Assembly: GCA_948567375.1 (NCBI GenBank)
Contig: OX419761.1
Coordinates: forward strand, 11,224,501 to 11,288,500
Direction of reading: 5' to 3'
Source of the DNA: Lunularia cruciata
Lineage: Eukaryota > Streptophyta > Marchantiopsida > Lunulariales > Lunulariaceae
Length of the DNA: 64,000 nucleotides
The notes beneath the pieces are model-generated. The model was not told where the DNA came from, did no database searches, and worked only from the letters and a program-made list of their open reading frames with translations. A program made the translations under genes and the position numbers. Shown one piece after another: positions 1-10,516 of the stretch (position 1 is the stretch's first letter; each line of letters begins with the position of its first letter).

Positions 1-275
1 TTCCAAAGACAATAAAACCACCAAAAGAAACACAAGAGTAGAAACACAAACTTCAGCCCTCAATACTTAAATTCCCAAAAGGAACACCTTGTCTTTATTA
101 TATAGCAAAGAGTATCCATTGAAAGGAAGCTCCATCCGTGGATCAAATATATGGATTGGTGACATGTTAGCAAGCTCCACCCTTTGGTTAGTTGCATGGA
201 TGGATGACATGTTGGTCCTTGTCCTTTTTGGTTGGTCAAAATAGTTGGACCAAAGGAAATGTTTTTCTAAATTTT
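1..275. repeat. Dispersed repeat, copy 1
   Basis: This segment is clearly similar to 39,560-39,836 in the same orientation. Shared blocks in the same order include an 'aacaccttgtctt' box, 'atatagcaaag', 'atatatggatt', 'gacatgtt' and 'ttggttggtcaaa'. I see no coding potential and cannot assign a class; it may be part of an old LTR. The copies differ by many substitutions and small indels, so they are not recent. Confidence 0.7.
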
Positions 276-2265
276 ATGCTAACTTGTCATGTGTATATAC
301 ATTTTTACACAACATACATTATTTTCAACATTGTCTATTATACATGAACAAAAAAAACACAACTCATACATAAATCATACATGAACTCTAAAGTGTCACA
401 ATTGTGACAATGTAACTCAAACCGCAACGGTAATCACCATAAGTACCCTACCAAGGATCACCACCAAGTGCTCACACCAACTAAACACCACTCACTAATG
501 TATTTCTAACTATGTCAACTACACTAAGAGAAAGTGCTACTTGTAACTTGCCATCATAACATGTACTCTCATGATCTATAGGTCATCACTTCCTGCCTCA
601 CTGGAGAGAAACATAGGTAGTTTGATTTATCATTACTCATGCCTCACTACCAAGAACACACCATTGCACCAACACTCTAAAGTTAGAGCATCTCACACAA
701 ACATGGTGCAAAAATATGAAGTATAGAATGGAGGGAGTCCAATCACAAGAAGTCTAAAAGAAGTCATACATCTCATAAACATCAGATTGACTTTGCCACC
801 ATTTGGCATTTGACATAATAGTCTACTTATTCTTAAGCTACCAAGATTGAGATCAAATTACCTCTTCTAGCCAAAGCTACATATGTATAGATATCAATCT
901 ACTAGTCACTAACATGACAAGAGAAGGTGGGCCATTTGGCTAGGGCACCAATCTATGGACGAAAGATCAAGGGTTTAAACCTTGTTGTGCAAAATCTAGA
1001 AAGGTGGGTAAATTTTGCCAAATGATGACTAAAAACTCATCTAAACTAGCTAGCTTGCATTGGCTTGGTGGCTCTTCTAGGTCTTCATAGGTGACCAAAA
1101 ACTCATTTAAACTAGCTATCCTCATGCCAACAAGTTGGCTTGTTGGCCTTTGTAGCCTCTCTTGCCCACAACCCTATACCTCAAAGTTTTAAATGCCAAA
1201 CTGAGGCCTTTTTTCCCAATTTGAACCCTCTCCAAATCTGGCCAAGCTTCATCAACTCAAGCACTAGTTAGTGTATTTTGAACAACCTTTGCCAACTTGA
1301 CCTCCAAATCTAGATAACCTTTGTCAATTTAACGCACCTCCTTTAAAGTTGGTTGATCACTAAATCCTTTATAGACTCTCAACTCAGCCAAATTGAGAGG
1401 ATAGAGATCTCCAATCCCTAATTTGAGGATATTGGTTCCCAAATCCATCTCCAATTTTGCACTTTGGGCTCAATCACACCAAATTGCCTTGATTTCACTT
1501 CTTGGGCTCAAATTCAACACCCATTGTCTCAAATTGATTCAATTCTCAAAAGTTTGGCTAGCACTTTTACACACCATTTGCCTCACTACCAAATTTGCAT
1601 CAACTTAAATAGGGCTTCCCCACACTATCACTCTTAATCTAATCTAATACCATAATCAAATGTACCAATGATTAGCCATGCATGAAGATACCACCAATGC
1701 CCTCAATTCATGCATCCAATTTCCCCCTAACTTTGACTTCTATGATGTAACCAATTTGTTCTTCCACTCAAATCAAATATGTACCTGATCCTTCACTCAA
1801 AAATCTGCCAATAATCAGACATTGATTATAGTCAAGCCACACTTACTCTAGCTGAGAGACTCCAACTGATGCTCATTGGTCTCTATCCACCATAGCCAAG
1901 AATTTGAAGGCTCATCATCAAAGAAATGAGCTCTTTGGAGTTGCACTTCAAAGGTATAACCCTTTGCTTGACCTAGGTCTCTAGCCTTAATGATACATCT
2001 AATCGTGCAAATAGTGCAAGTGACCGGTGGGTCCTACCATGTGATCAATAGTCCTAATATGAAATTGGACCACCAACAAGTAATCCATTAGTAATTACCA
2101 AAATACTTATGATTGTCAACTCTATCACTCTAGCATCTGAGCAAACTAGCTTCAATGCTAAAAAAGTTGTGACAAACTCTATATTATTATAGGTGGTATT
2201 GCTTGTTGAACTTGTAGTGGAGCTCATCAAAAGAGGGAATGAAGTCAAGATAGTGGCATAAGACC
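276..2265. other. AT-rich gene-free sequence
   Basis: I see no supportable gene here. The stretch is AT-rich with short degenerate internal repeats; for example an 'aaaaactcat.taaactagct' block occurs twice about 67 bp apart near 1,030-1,125. The small open frames are short and resemble no family I know. Confidence 0.6.
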
Positions 2266-2270
2266 TCTAG

Positions 2271-2588
2271 TGTAATAATATGGAGTTTAATGACAAAGTT
2301 AGTTAAGGTTAATAAAGTAGCAAATATGACAAATTAGCCTAGAATATTCTAGAAGTATCTATGAAGCTTCTTGGGAAGCTTCTCGGCTAGCTTAGCTTGC
2401 ACCCCAAGTATGTAGCTTCTAGAAGGAAGCTTCTAGAAGCTTCTAACTAGCTTAGCTTGCATGCTAAGTAAACAACTTCTAGAAGGAAGCTTCTTGAGAA
2501 ACTTCCCGGTTAAATTGGCTTGCACTCCAAGAAAGTGGCTCAAGATAGCTTCTTGAGACATTTCTCAAGGCCTTGTATGCTGCCTATA
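2271..2588 (+). repeat. Element D 5' LTR, left part (U3)
   Basis: It begins TGTAATAATATGGAG, as the LTR of element C does with one change, and runs to the TATA region. It carries a 20-bp run of GAA/TTC units at 2,425-2,444. The LTR breaks at CTATA (2,584-2,588), the target site of element A, and resumes at 8,230. Summed with the right part it is 425 bp, the family length. Confidence 0.85.
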
Positions 2589-3011
2589 TGTAAAAGACCA
2601 AAACCGAGGAGATAAATAGGAGAATGGAAACTCACATTGGGACACTTGAATGAGGGAAAACTCCTAATGCCTAGCATGAGCTTCGGCCTTGGTATTTATA
2701 AGTAGCATACAAGACCTTTGAAGCTTCTCAAGAAGCTTCCTTGAGCCGCTTTCTTGGATTGCAAGCCAAGTTAACTAGGAAGCTTCTCAAGAAGCTTCCT
2801 TCTAGAAGCCGCCTACTTGGCGTGCAAGCTAAGCTAGTTAGAAGCTTCTAGAAGCTTCCTTCTAGAAGCTACCTGCTTAGGGCGCAAGTTAACTAGTTGG
2901 GAAGCTTCCTAAGAAGCTTCTTAGATGCTTCTAGAATATTCAAGGCTATTTTGGCTTATTCTCTACTTCGTAAGCCCGACTAACTTTGTCACTAAACTCC
3001 ATATTGTTACA
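2589..3011 (-). repeat. Element A 3' LTR
   Basis: It is bounded by TGTAAAAGACC at the low end and ATTGTTACA at the high end, a TG...CA terminus with short inverted ends. A contiguous run of four nGAAn/nTTCn units lies at 2,840-2,859. The TATA motif of the sister LTR reads TATTTATAAG here on the plus strand. Confidence 0.95.
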
Positions 3012-4331
3012 TATTCCCCCACCGCTAGTTGGTGACGTCCTCGTCGCCAGTGAAGCTTCAAATTCCTTGATGGCCATCTGTGCATTTTGGAGGTGAGAAA
3101 GAGGTTCCCATGTGGCATCATGAAGGGGATACCCTTTCCAAAGGACCTTGTACTCCGTGTGTTGGCGCCGGCCTCGTTGAATATGGCGACGCGCAAGGAT
3201 ACGATCAACTTCGTACTCCTCATGATCATTGATAGGGATAGGAAGAGGGGGAGGTTGGACTCGAGAGGAAAAGGAAGAAGGGTTAGGAACAAAGGGTTTC
3301 AACTTGGAAACATGAAAGACAGGATGGATACGCATGTGACAAGGTAAGGCAAGACGATAAGCAACAGGAGAGATAATGTGGGTGATATCAAAGGGTCCTA
3401 TCCAATAAGGAGCAATTTTACGAACTTGGGTATCAAGTGGGAGAGGGAGGTTACTAGAGGATAGCATGACTTTATCACCAACTTCAAAGGTGAGATCACG
3501 ACGATGATGGTCTGCATATTGTTTTTGGTGATTCTGAGCAACAAGGAGGTGAGACTTGGCTTGTTGGAGAGAGCGGGATATAGTGGTCAAGAATGTAGAA
3601 GTATGAGGAACCTGAGAGGGAGGGGGAGCAAGAAGAGAATCTGGAACAAGCGGATCTTGGCCAAAATTGAGAAAGAAGGGAGAAAATCCAGTGCTTGCCT
3701 ATTTGGAATTGTTGTAGGCAAATTCTGCAGCTGCAAGACATTCATCCCAGTTGGTATGGTGGACATTGACAAAGGCCCGCAACATATCCTCCAATGTACG
3801 ATTGGCGCATTCAGTTTGTCCATCAGTTTGAGGATGATAGGCCGTGGACAAAGCAAACTTGGTGCCGAGTATCTGAAAGAGTGCTTGCCAAAACTTCCAG
3901 GTAAAGCAAGGATCACGGTCGGAGATGAGTACGTGTGGCATGCCATGATGCTTGAAGACATTGTCGAAGTAGATTTGTGCTAAGGTTGGAGCATCCATGG
4001 TATCACAGGTTGGTGCCAAGTGGATTTGCTTACTAAGCTTATCCACAAACACCACGATGGTGGTGTGTCCTTGTTTTGTCTTTGGCAAGGATGTGATGAG
4101 ATCCAAGCTCACATGCTCCCAACAAGCGGATGGAATGGCGAGTGGTTGAAGGAGTCCACTCGGCTTCTGGTTGCTGGCCTTGTTCCATTGGCAACTCTCA
4201 CATGATCGGACAAAGTCTCGAACATCTTGTGTCATGTTGGGCCACCACCATTGGTGTTGGAGGGTGCCCAAGGTCTTGTCTACTCCCATGTGACCAGCTA
4301 TTGGTAAATCATGGGCTTCTTGAAGGCCCAC
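2946..4331 (-). pseudogene. Element A integrase and chromodomain
   Basis: Read on the minus strand, the HHCC zinc region (GHMGVDKTLG ... CESC) comes first. The integrase core follows with all three acidic residues visible: SLDLI, LISDRDP and the E of GQTE. Next is a C-terminal chromodomain with EYEVDRIL, EYKVLWKGY and DATWEP, the aromatic-cage type that in chromoviruses directs insertion to modified histones. An in-frame stop at about 3,696 separates it into two frames. The last ~22 codons run through the polypurine tract into the 3' LTR and stop at 2,946. Unlike B and C, this integrase keeps its catalytic triad. Confidence 0.9.
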
Positions 4332-4334
4332 AAG

Positions 4335-6208
4335 TCAAAGATCACCTTTGGCTAGAACATAGATCTGGTCTGCATGGAATAAAAGGCCTTCCTTGAAGGA
4401 GAAGGTGTTGTACTCCTTGTCGCATGTTGTCAGACGACCATGTACCATTTGGAAGAAGGGATCTTGTCGTAGAGCTGATTGAAACTCATTGTGGACCTTA
4501 GGGTCAATGGACACCGTTGTAATTGCCATCGTGATGAAAGGAAGATCCTTCAAATCAGGTCGTCGTGATAGAGCATTGTGAATGACATGGAACCGACCTG
4601 GTTTGTACTCAAGTTTGATGTCAAACAATTGGAGTTGCTCTTCCCATCGATGATGTCGGCTCTTCATGTGCTCCAAGTGTAAGGTCTGCAACAATGGCTT
4701 GTGATCAGTTTGCATGATCACTTGTTTCCCCAAGAGATAATGCCTCCATACCTTGGTGGCATATACCATTGCAAGTTGTTCCCGATCTCGAGCAGAGTAA
4801 TTTCTTTCCGCTGTATTTAGTCGGCGAGACACAAAGGCAATCGGATGTAGTCCATCTGGAAATTCTTGTTGCAACATAGCTCCAATTGCAAAGTTAGAAG
4901 CATCAAAATCAACCACACAAGGTAGTTGAGGATCATATGGTTGAAGAATAGGTCTTGAAGACACCATATGCTTTAACTTTTGGAATGCTTCTTCATGCTT
5001 GGTGGTCCACTGGAAGCTCGAGTTCTTTCCCAAGAGGTCAGTCAATGGTGCAGCCACGTGAGCATAATAGTGGATGAACCGTCGGTAAAAACTGGCCAGT
5101 CCATTGAATGCTCATACTTCTGTAGCATCCTTCGGGGTAGGCCAATCAGTAATGGCCTTGATCTTCTCTTCTTCCATCTTGATCCCCTCTGATGAGATCT
5201 TATGACCCAAGAAGGTAACCTCCTTCTGCCAAAAAGCACACTTTGACTTCTTGCAGTAAAATTTCCACTGTCGTAGTCGTCTTAGGACTTCTCGCACATG
5301 ATTCACATGTTCTGCCTCTATCCTGCTATAGATTAAGATATCATCTAAGAACACCACCACGGACCGATCCAATAGTCCCTCCAACACTCAATGCATCTGA
5401 TCCATGAAGACTGTTGGAGCATTAGTGAGTCCGAAAGGTAGAACTCTCCACTCAAAATGTCCATACCTTGTACGAAAAGTAGTCTTTTGCACGTCCTCTC
5501 CTTCAATAGGAATTTGCCAATAGCCGCTACGAAGATCCAGCTTGGAAAAGTAGCGTGCTCCACTTAGTTGATCAAGCAGGTCATTGATCCGAGGCAAGGG
5601 ATATGCATTCTTCACGGTTTGCTTATTGAGCCCACGATAATCAATACAGAAACGAAGTCCTCCATCCTTCTTTGGAACAATAGTACCGGTGCTCCCCACG
5701 GAGAGGTACTATGTCGTATGAAATCCTTCTCCAACAACTCTGTAAGTGTTGTTCGCAACTCCTCCAACTCCTTTGGTGAGAGCCGATAGATTGGTCTACT
5801 CACTGGAGTACTCCCTGGCAATAACTCGATCTTGAAGGGCATACCTCGATCGGAGGGTAATCCCTTTGGCAGATCATCCGGAAACACATCTGCAAACTCC
5901 TGAACTATCCGATCAACCATTGCTTGATGCGGCACTTGGCCCTCCTCAGATTGTTCTTGTGCAATCGGCTTGATCCACACCACAAATATAGACTTATCGT
6001 CCTCCAAAGCTTGCTCTATGGCTGCTTCATTCACAAACTTCCCTTCTAGGGACTCATCTCTCTTCCAAGCTTGCTCCATGGTTGCCTTCCTGGCAAACTT
6101 CCCATCTTGGGACTCATCTCCCTTCCAGATTTGCTCTATGGCTACCTTCTCGACAAACTTCCCATCTTGGGACTGACTATTCTTAGGTGTCTTACTCAGA
6201 GGTGCCAA
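4335..6208 (-). pseudogene. Element A spacer repeats, reverse transcriptase and RNase H
   Basis: The minus-strand frame starts with three 20-residue repeats of the SQDGKF...AIEQ type, then the RT ([10 protein letters not shown], catalytic FLDD, LGHKIS) and RNase H (VDFDASNFAIG, TDHKPL). The frame is broken by a one-base deletion near 5,680 relative to element C and by TGA stops at 5,388-5,390, 5,112-5,114 and 4,335-4,337. At the last two, sister copies have CGA, and at 5,388 they have CGG. The RT and RNase H motifs themselves look intact. Confidence 0.9.
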
Positions 6209-6217
6209 ACAACCTAA

Positions 6218-6610
6218 TCAGAAATTCCTACCTTGGTGTTGTACTTGAATTTGGTATCGGGTCCAATCAAATTGAACCTTATGACATTCAAGCCAAGGTA
6301 GACCTAGAATGATATCATAGTGTAGAGGTGCCACTACAAACCTCATACACTCCAAATACTCCTTCCCAATCTTGAAGGTAACGGGATGCAAGGTGCGGAA
6401 TGCAGAACCCTTTCTACCATCCGCCATCATCAAACTACTTCCAATCACTGGCTTGATAGGAATACCCAATTCCTTTGCTACTTGCATAGACATGCAATTC
6501 TCTGAACTTCCAAAATCAACCAAAATTCTACAACCCCAATTAGATATCATACCTTGCAAGTGAAGCAAACTTGCATAGGTCAAGCCTTCAATCCCATTGG
6601 AACTAATCAA
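6218..6610 (-). pseudogene. Element A aspartic protease, active-site changed
   Basis: This is the retropepsin-like region. It holds ILVDFGSSENC where B and C have ILVDSGSSENC, so the Ser of the DSG triplet is Phe (codon at 6,512-6,514). The flap-like region and the terminal IILGLPWLE motif are recognisable. With this change and the surrounding stops it should not process a polyprotein. Confidence 0.85.
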
Positions 6611-6702
6611 GCTCCCAGTAGGCGGCTCAAAATCTCCTACTGGGATTCCTCGTTTCCCGGATCATTCCGCTCCACAACCTCTACTTGGGCAACTTGTCGA
6701 GG

Positions 6703-7536
6703 TCATCCATTCTTGAGTGGACATTCAGCAATGCGATGCCCCAACTGGCAACAATAAAAACAACCTCCATTTTGTTGTAATCTTTCTCTATCTGATGTGC
6801 CAAGTGGTCTTCGCTGGATAGCATCAATCTCCATTGGTACCGGTTCTTCCACTCGTGGTACGGGTAGGTTTTGTGTAGGTCGAGGTCGAGACCAAGTTGT
6901 TGCAACTAAGGAATCAAAACGCTCAGCCAATTGCATGGCTTCTTCTATGTTCTGTAGCTCTCGCATGGTCACCTCCAATCTGGTTCGTGACTTCAATCCT
7001 CGCACAAATCAATCCAGAACTTCACCTTCTTGGATATCTAGAATTTGCATGATGATATTCTGAACTTGTGTGATGTAGCTTCTCACTGAGCCAATCTGCC
7101 TCAACTCCGCCAATTTATCTTGTGCAGCTCGGGTGGCATTTATAGTCTGAAATCGACCAAGTATTGCATCCTTGAATTTTGCCCATGTCAAAATCGGTGT
7201 AACAATGTGTCGTTCAGCTCTTTCTACTCGGAATCACCACCAAAGTTTTGCCACGCCATCCAACTGGCTAGAAGCCAAGAGAATTTGTTTCCGCTCGTCT
7301 TGAAGATTGGTGGCTTCAAAGTAACGTTCACAGTCAAACACAAAATTCTCCACTATGCTTGGAAGATTCTTGCCTTCAAACACCTTGGGTTTCGGAAATC
7401 GAATGCAATCTTCTCCATCTCGAACTGGCGTTCTGTCTATCTGTTCTCGTCGTTGCTGGTCTCGTTCATCCAACAATCGAGTAAGATGCTTGATTTGTTG
7501 TTGCATTGCAAGGATAACATCCGGTATTGCCGCCAT
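6703..7536 (-). pseudogene. Element A gag
   Basis: It starts at an ATG (MAAIPDVILAMQQQIKHLT) 257 bp after the primer site. A Ty3-type capsid region follows (FEGKNLPS, YFEATNLQD, QLDGVAKLWW), then a CCHC zinc knuckle (CFYCCQLGHRIAEC) near 6,730. Stops interrupt it: a TGA after the WW pair near 7,232, where the sisters read on to QFRVE, and a TGA near 7,007 where element C has CAA (Gln). It would have formed the virus-like particle. Confidence 0.85.
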
Positions 7537-7793
7537 CGCTACTACTCTATTCCACTACTCTCAATTTATCTAGTTGATTAACACATAGATACAACACGTC
7601 CACCGTTCTCCATAAGTTACAACTGGAAGTATCAAGGGTTCCTCTGACACGGTGATCATTGTAGAAAGTCCTGCCCAAAGCGTGAGGTGATGAATTGTGT
7701 GAAACGATGCTTTGGTAATATCTGCACATGAAAGTCCCAATGGTTTGGCGGAAGTGGATTTGGTGGTCCATAAATTCCATCCATCCCATTCCT

Positions 7794-7806
7794 GCTCTGA
7801 TACCAA
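7794..7806 (-). other. Element A primer-binding site
   Basis: The minus strand reads TTGGTATCAGAGC immediately inside the 5' LTR. This is complementary to the 3' end of plant initiator-Met tRNA, the usual primer for plant gypsy and copia elements. Confidence 0.9.
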
Positions 7807-8229
7807 TGTAAAAGACCGAAACCAAGGAGATAAATAGGAGAATGGAAACTCACATTGGGACACTTGAATGAGGGAAAACTCCTAATGCCTAGCATGAGCT
7901 TCGGCCTTGGTATTTATAGGTAGCATACAAGACCTTTGAAGCTTCTCAAGAAGCTTCCTTGAGCCGCTTTCTTGGAGTGCAAGCCAAGTTAACTAGGAAG
8001 CTTCTCAAGAAGTTTCCTTCTAGAAGCCGCCTACTTGGCGTGCAAGCTAAGCTAGTTAGAAGCTTCTAGAAGCTTCCTTCTAGAAGCTACTTGCTTAGGG
8101 CGCAAGTTAACTAGTTGGGAAGCTTCCTAAGAAGCTTCTTAGATGCTTCTAGAATATTCTAGGCTATTTTGGCTTATTCTCTACTTCGTAAGCCCGACTA
8201 ACTTCGTCACTAAACTCCATATTGTTACA
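7807..8229 (-). repeat. Element A 5' LTR
   Basis: This is the 423-bp twin of 2,589-3,011. On the minus strand it reads U3, with GAA/TTC unit arrays (perfect four-unit block at 8,058-8,077), then TATAAATA at 7,911-7,918. It ends GGTCTTTTACA next to the primer site. This would be the element's promoter. Confidence 0.95.
8058..8077. promoter_or_regulatory. Heat-shock-element-like array, element A 5' LTR
   Basis: The sequence AGAAGCTTCTAGAAGCTTCC is four contiguous, alternating nGAAn/nTTCn pentamers, the canonical layout of a heat-shock-factor site. It lies about 140 bp upstream of the TATA motif in the direction of transcription. Imperfect units flank it on both sides. Binding is a prediction. 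Confidence 0.6.
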
Positions 8230-8234
8230 CTATA

Positions 8235-8341
8235 AATACCAAAGCTGAAGCTCATACTAAGCATTTGGAGTTTCACGCACTCAAATATCCCAATGTGATC
8301 TTCCATTCTCCTATTTCTCTCCTCAATCTCGATCTTTTACA
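8235..8341 (+). repeat. Element D 5' LTR, right part
   Basis: It continues D's LTR after the element A insertion, with the TATA motif TATAAATA at the junction and the terminal GATCTTTTACA. A decayed primer site follows (TTAGTATTAGAAG, against TTGGTATCAGAGC in intact copies). Confidence 0.85.
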
Positions 8342-9600
8342 TTAGTATTAGAAGAGGAATAGGATTGATGGAATTTATGGACAACCAAACCATTGGGATT
8401 TTTATGTCAAAGTACAACCCAAGCATTGTTTCACATAATCCATCACCTCATACTTTGGCAAGATTTTCTGATTACAATCACTTTTTCCAAAGGACCCTTG
8501 GTATTTTTGGTTGTAACTTATAGAGAATGATGGATGTGTTTCATCTATGTGTTAATAAATTAGATACATTATGGTTGGTGTGATAGAGTAGTAACCATGG
8601 CGGCAATACCTATGTTTATCATTGCTATGCAATAACAAATCAAGCACCTTATTTGATTGTTGGATGAACAAGCATGTAGAGAGAGTACTAGCTCGAGAAG
8701 GAGAAGACCAAATCTGATTTCCAAAACCTAAGGTTTTTAAAGGCAAGAATCTCTTGGGTGCAGTGTAGAATTTTGTGTTTGACTACAATTGTCATTTTGA
8801 AGCTACTAATCTTCAAGATGAACAAAAATAAATTCTCTTGGCTTCCAACCTTGGATGGAGTAGCAAAGCTATGATGGCAATTTTTAGTGAAGTAAGCTAA
8901 ACGGTAAATTGTTGCACCAATCTTGATATAAAGAGAATTCAAGAGTGCAATAATTGGTCAATTCTAAGCTATAAATGCCACACAAGCTGCACGAGATAGG
9001 TTGATCATTTGAAGTAGATCGGCTCTTTAAGAAGTTACATCATGCAATTCTAGAACAATATCATGCAAATTCCAAATATATTGGAAGGTGAAGCTCTGGA
9101 TCAATTTGTGAAGGGCTTGAAGTCCCAAACCAAATTAGAGGTAATGATGTAAGAGCCACAATACTTGGAGGAAGCCATAAGATTGACCAAACATTTTGAT
9201 TCCTTGGTTGCAACAACTTGGTCTCAACCTCAATCTCCACAAAACCTACCAATACACTACACATGGGTAGAGAGAGCCAACACCAATGGAGATTGATGTC
9301 ATTCAACAAAGACCACTTGGCATTATAGATAGAGAAAAAATTTGACAAAATGGTGGTTGTTTCTATTATTGCCAAATTGGACATTGCATCGTTGAATGTT
9401 TGCTCAAGAATAAGTGACCTCAACAAGTCGCCCAGATGGAGTTTGCAAAGTAAAATTATCAAGGAAATGAGGAATCCTAATAGGAGATTTTGAATCATCT
9501 ACTAGGAACTTGATTAGTTCCAATGAGATTGAAGGCTTGACCTATGCAAGTTTACTTCACTTGCAATGTATGATATTTGATTGTGGTTGTAAAATTTCTC
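8342..9600 (+). pseudogene. Element D gag remnant
   Basis: The sequence lines up with the gag of elements A and C, starting at the ATG GCG GCA ATA equivalent at 8,597. Many stops and indels are present. The zinc knuckle near 9,358-9,400 is readable but has one extra codon between the first two cysteines (CFYYC instead of CFYC). Similarity stops shortly into the protease region near 9,600. Confidence 0.8.
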
Positions 9601-9604
9601 TCAT

Positions 9605-10368
9605 GTAATTGACTCAAAGACACACTTATTGTTTGATCTTGCACTTTGGGTTCATTCACTACTACTATTTCTCTTCTAATTCTATCTTATCTTCAATTAG
9701 AATTGAAATTGAAGTCATGGGTATCTTAAATATCTTCTTTCCCTATCCTAACTATTTTAGACGCTTCAAATACCTGACCCAAAGACTACTACATCTGATG
9801 TTTGACTACCTCAAGTTGAATCACATTTGTCCTGAGGTGAAGTCTTTAGACCCAAAGTCGTGTAAACCCGAAGTCTAAAGTCTGAAGTAGTATAGACCCA
9901 AAGACACCAACCCGAAGACACTAACTTACTATGTACATCTACTTCCAAAACTTCAAAGACTTGTAACTTTTGATATATACATCCAAACTCTACGATTTTG
10001 GTAGCAATGAAAATCCTTGAACGAGACGTTTCTAATGAAATATAATATGCATGATTTGGACATGTTTTTATGAAGATACATCTCTTGCAAGAATCCTAAC
10101 CTGTAACCTCCATTTTGATGTGAAGTACACTCTTCTAGCGTCTGACCTCCTTCTTCTTCTTTTTCTTCCTCCTCTAATACACAGTAAGCTTCTTTGGGTC
10201 TAATCCAATCCGATCCACTCTTCTTCTAACATGAAATCTACTTTTTGAGCTTGATCAAAACATAGGTTTCCCCTCATTTCTTCTTCATTTGGTTTCAATT
10301 TGGCTTCAGCAAGGCACTTCTTCTTCTAAACTCATCCAAAATGAAAAAAATGTGGGTAGCACAGAAGC
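9605..10368. other. Unrecognised filler inside element D
   Basis: About 760 bp sits where pol and the first two thirds of the 3' LTR should be. It contains repeated 'gacccaaag' words and pyrimidine-rich tracts. I recognise no coding region and find no similarity to the other copies in this window. Confidence 0.6.
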
Positions 10369-10511
10369 TTCTTGAGAAGCTTCTCAAGGCCTTCTATGCT
10401 CATAAATATCAAAGCCAAAACTCATCTTAAACATTCAAAGTTTCCCATACTCAAGTGTCTTAATGTGATCTTCTATTCTCCTATTTCTCTACTCAATCTC
10501 GGTCTTTTACA
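10369..10511 (+). repeat. Element D 3' LTR, truncated
   Basis: It matches the last third of the family LTR, from the final GAAGCTTCTTGAGAAGCTTC array through the TATA region to GGTCTTTTACA. The target duplication TCTAG follows. The first ~280 bp of the LTR are missing. Confidence 0.85.
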
Positions 10512-10516
10512 TCTAG

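Larger units (their letters stand above)
2589..8229 (-). mobile_element. Element A: near full-length chromodomain Ty3/gypsy retrotransposon, minus strand
   Basis: The 5,641-bp element is flanked by the target duplication CTATA (2,584-2,588 and 8,230-8,234). It has two 423-bp LTRs (2,589-3,011 and 7,807-8,229) that differ at about 8 positions by my count. The initiator-Met primer site is at 7,794-7,806 and a purine-rich tract lies just inside the 3' LTR (3,012-3,023). The minus-strand order is gag, protease, 60-bp repeat spacer, RT, RNase H, integrase, chromodomain, which is a chromovirus layout. Stops and a frameshift break the polyprotein, so it is not autonomous. It is the youngest of the four copies by LTR divergence. 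Confidence 0.95.
2271..10511 (+). mobile_element. Element D: old chromodomain-family Ty3/gypsy element, plus strand, interrupted and internally deleted
   Basis: The boundaries are supported by a 5-bp target duplication TCTAG at 2,266-2,270 and 10,512-10,516. Its 5' LTR (2,271-2,588 plus 8,235-8,341) is split by element A. A decayed primer site and gag follow from 8,342 to about 9,600. No pol is found: about 760 bp of unrelated sequence (9,605-10,368) leads to the last ~143 bp of a 3' LTR (10,369-10,511). It belongs to the same family as A, B and C but is more diverged, and it is clearly dead. The intact target duplication argues that this is one insertion later rearranged, or the insertion of an already deleted derivative. 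Confidence 0.85.

Noticed and set aside
3504-3983. 159-codon plus-strand frame, with a near copy at 52,961-53,440
   Set aside because: It is the antisense shadow of the conserved integrase region of elements A and B; its conservation is explained by the minus-strand protein.
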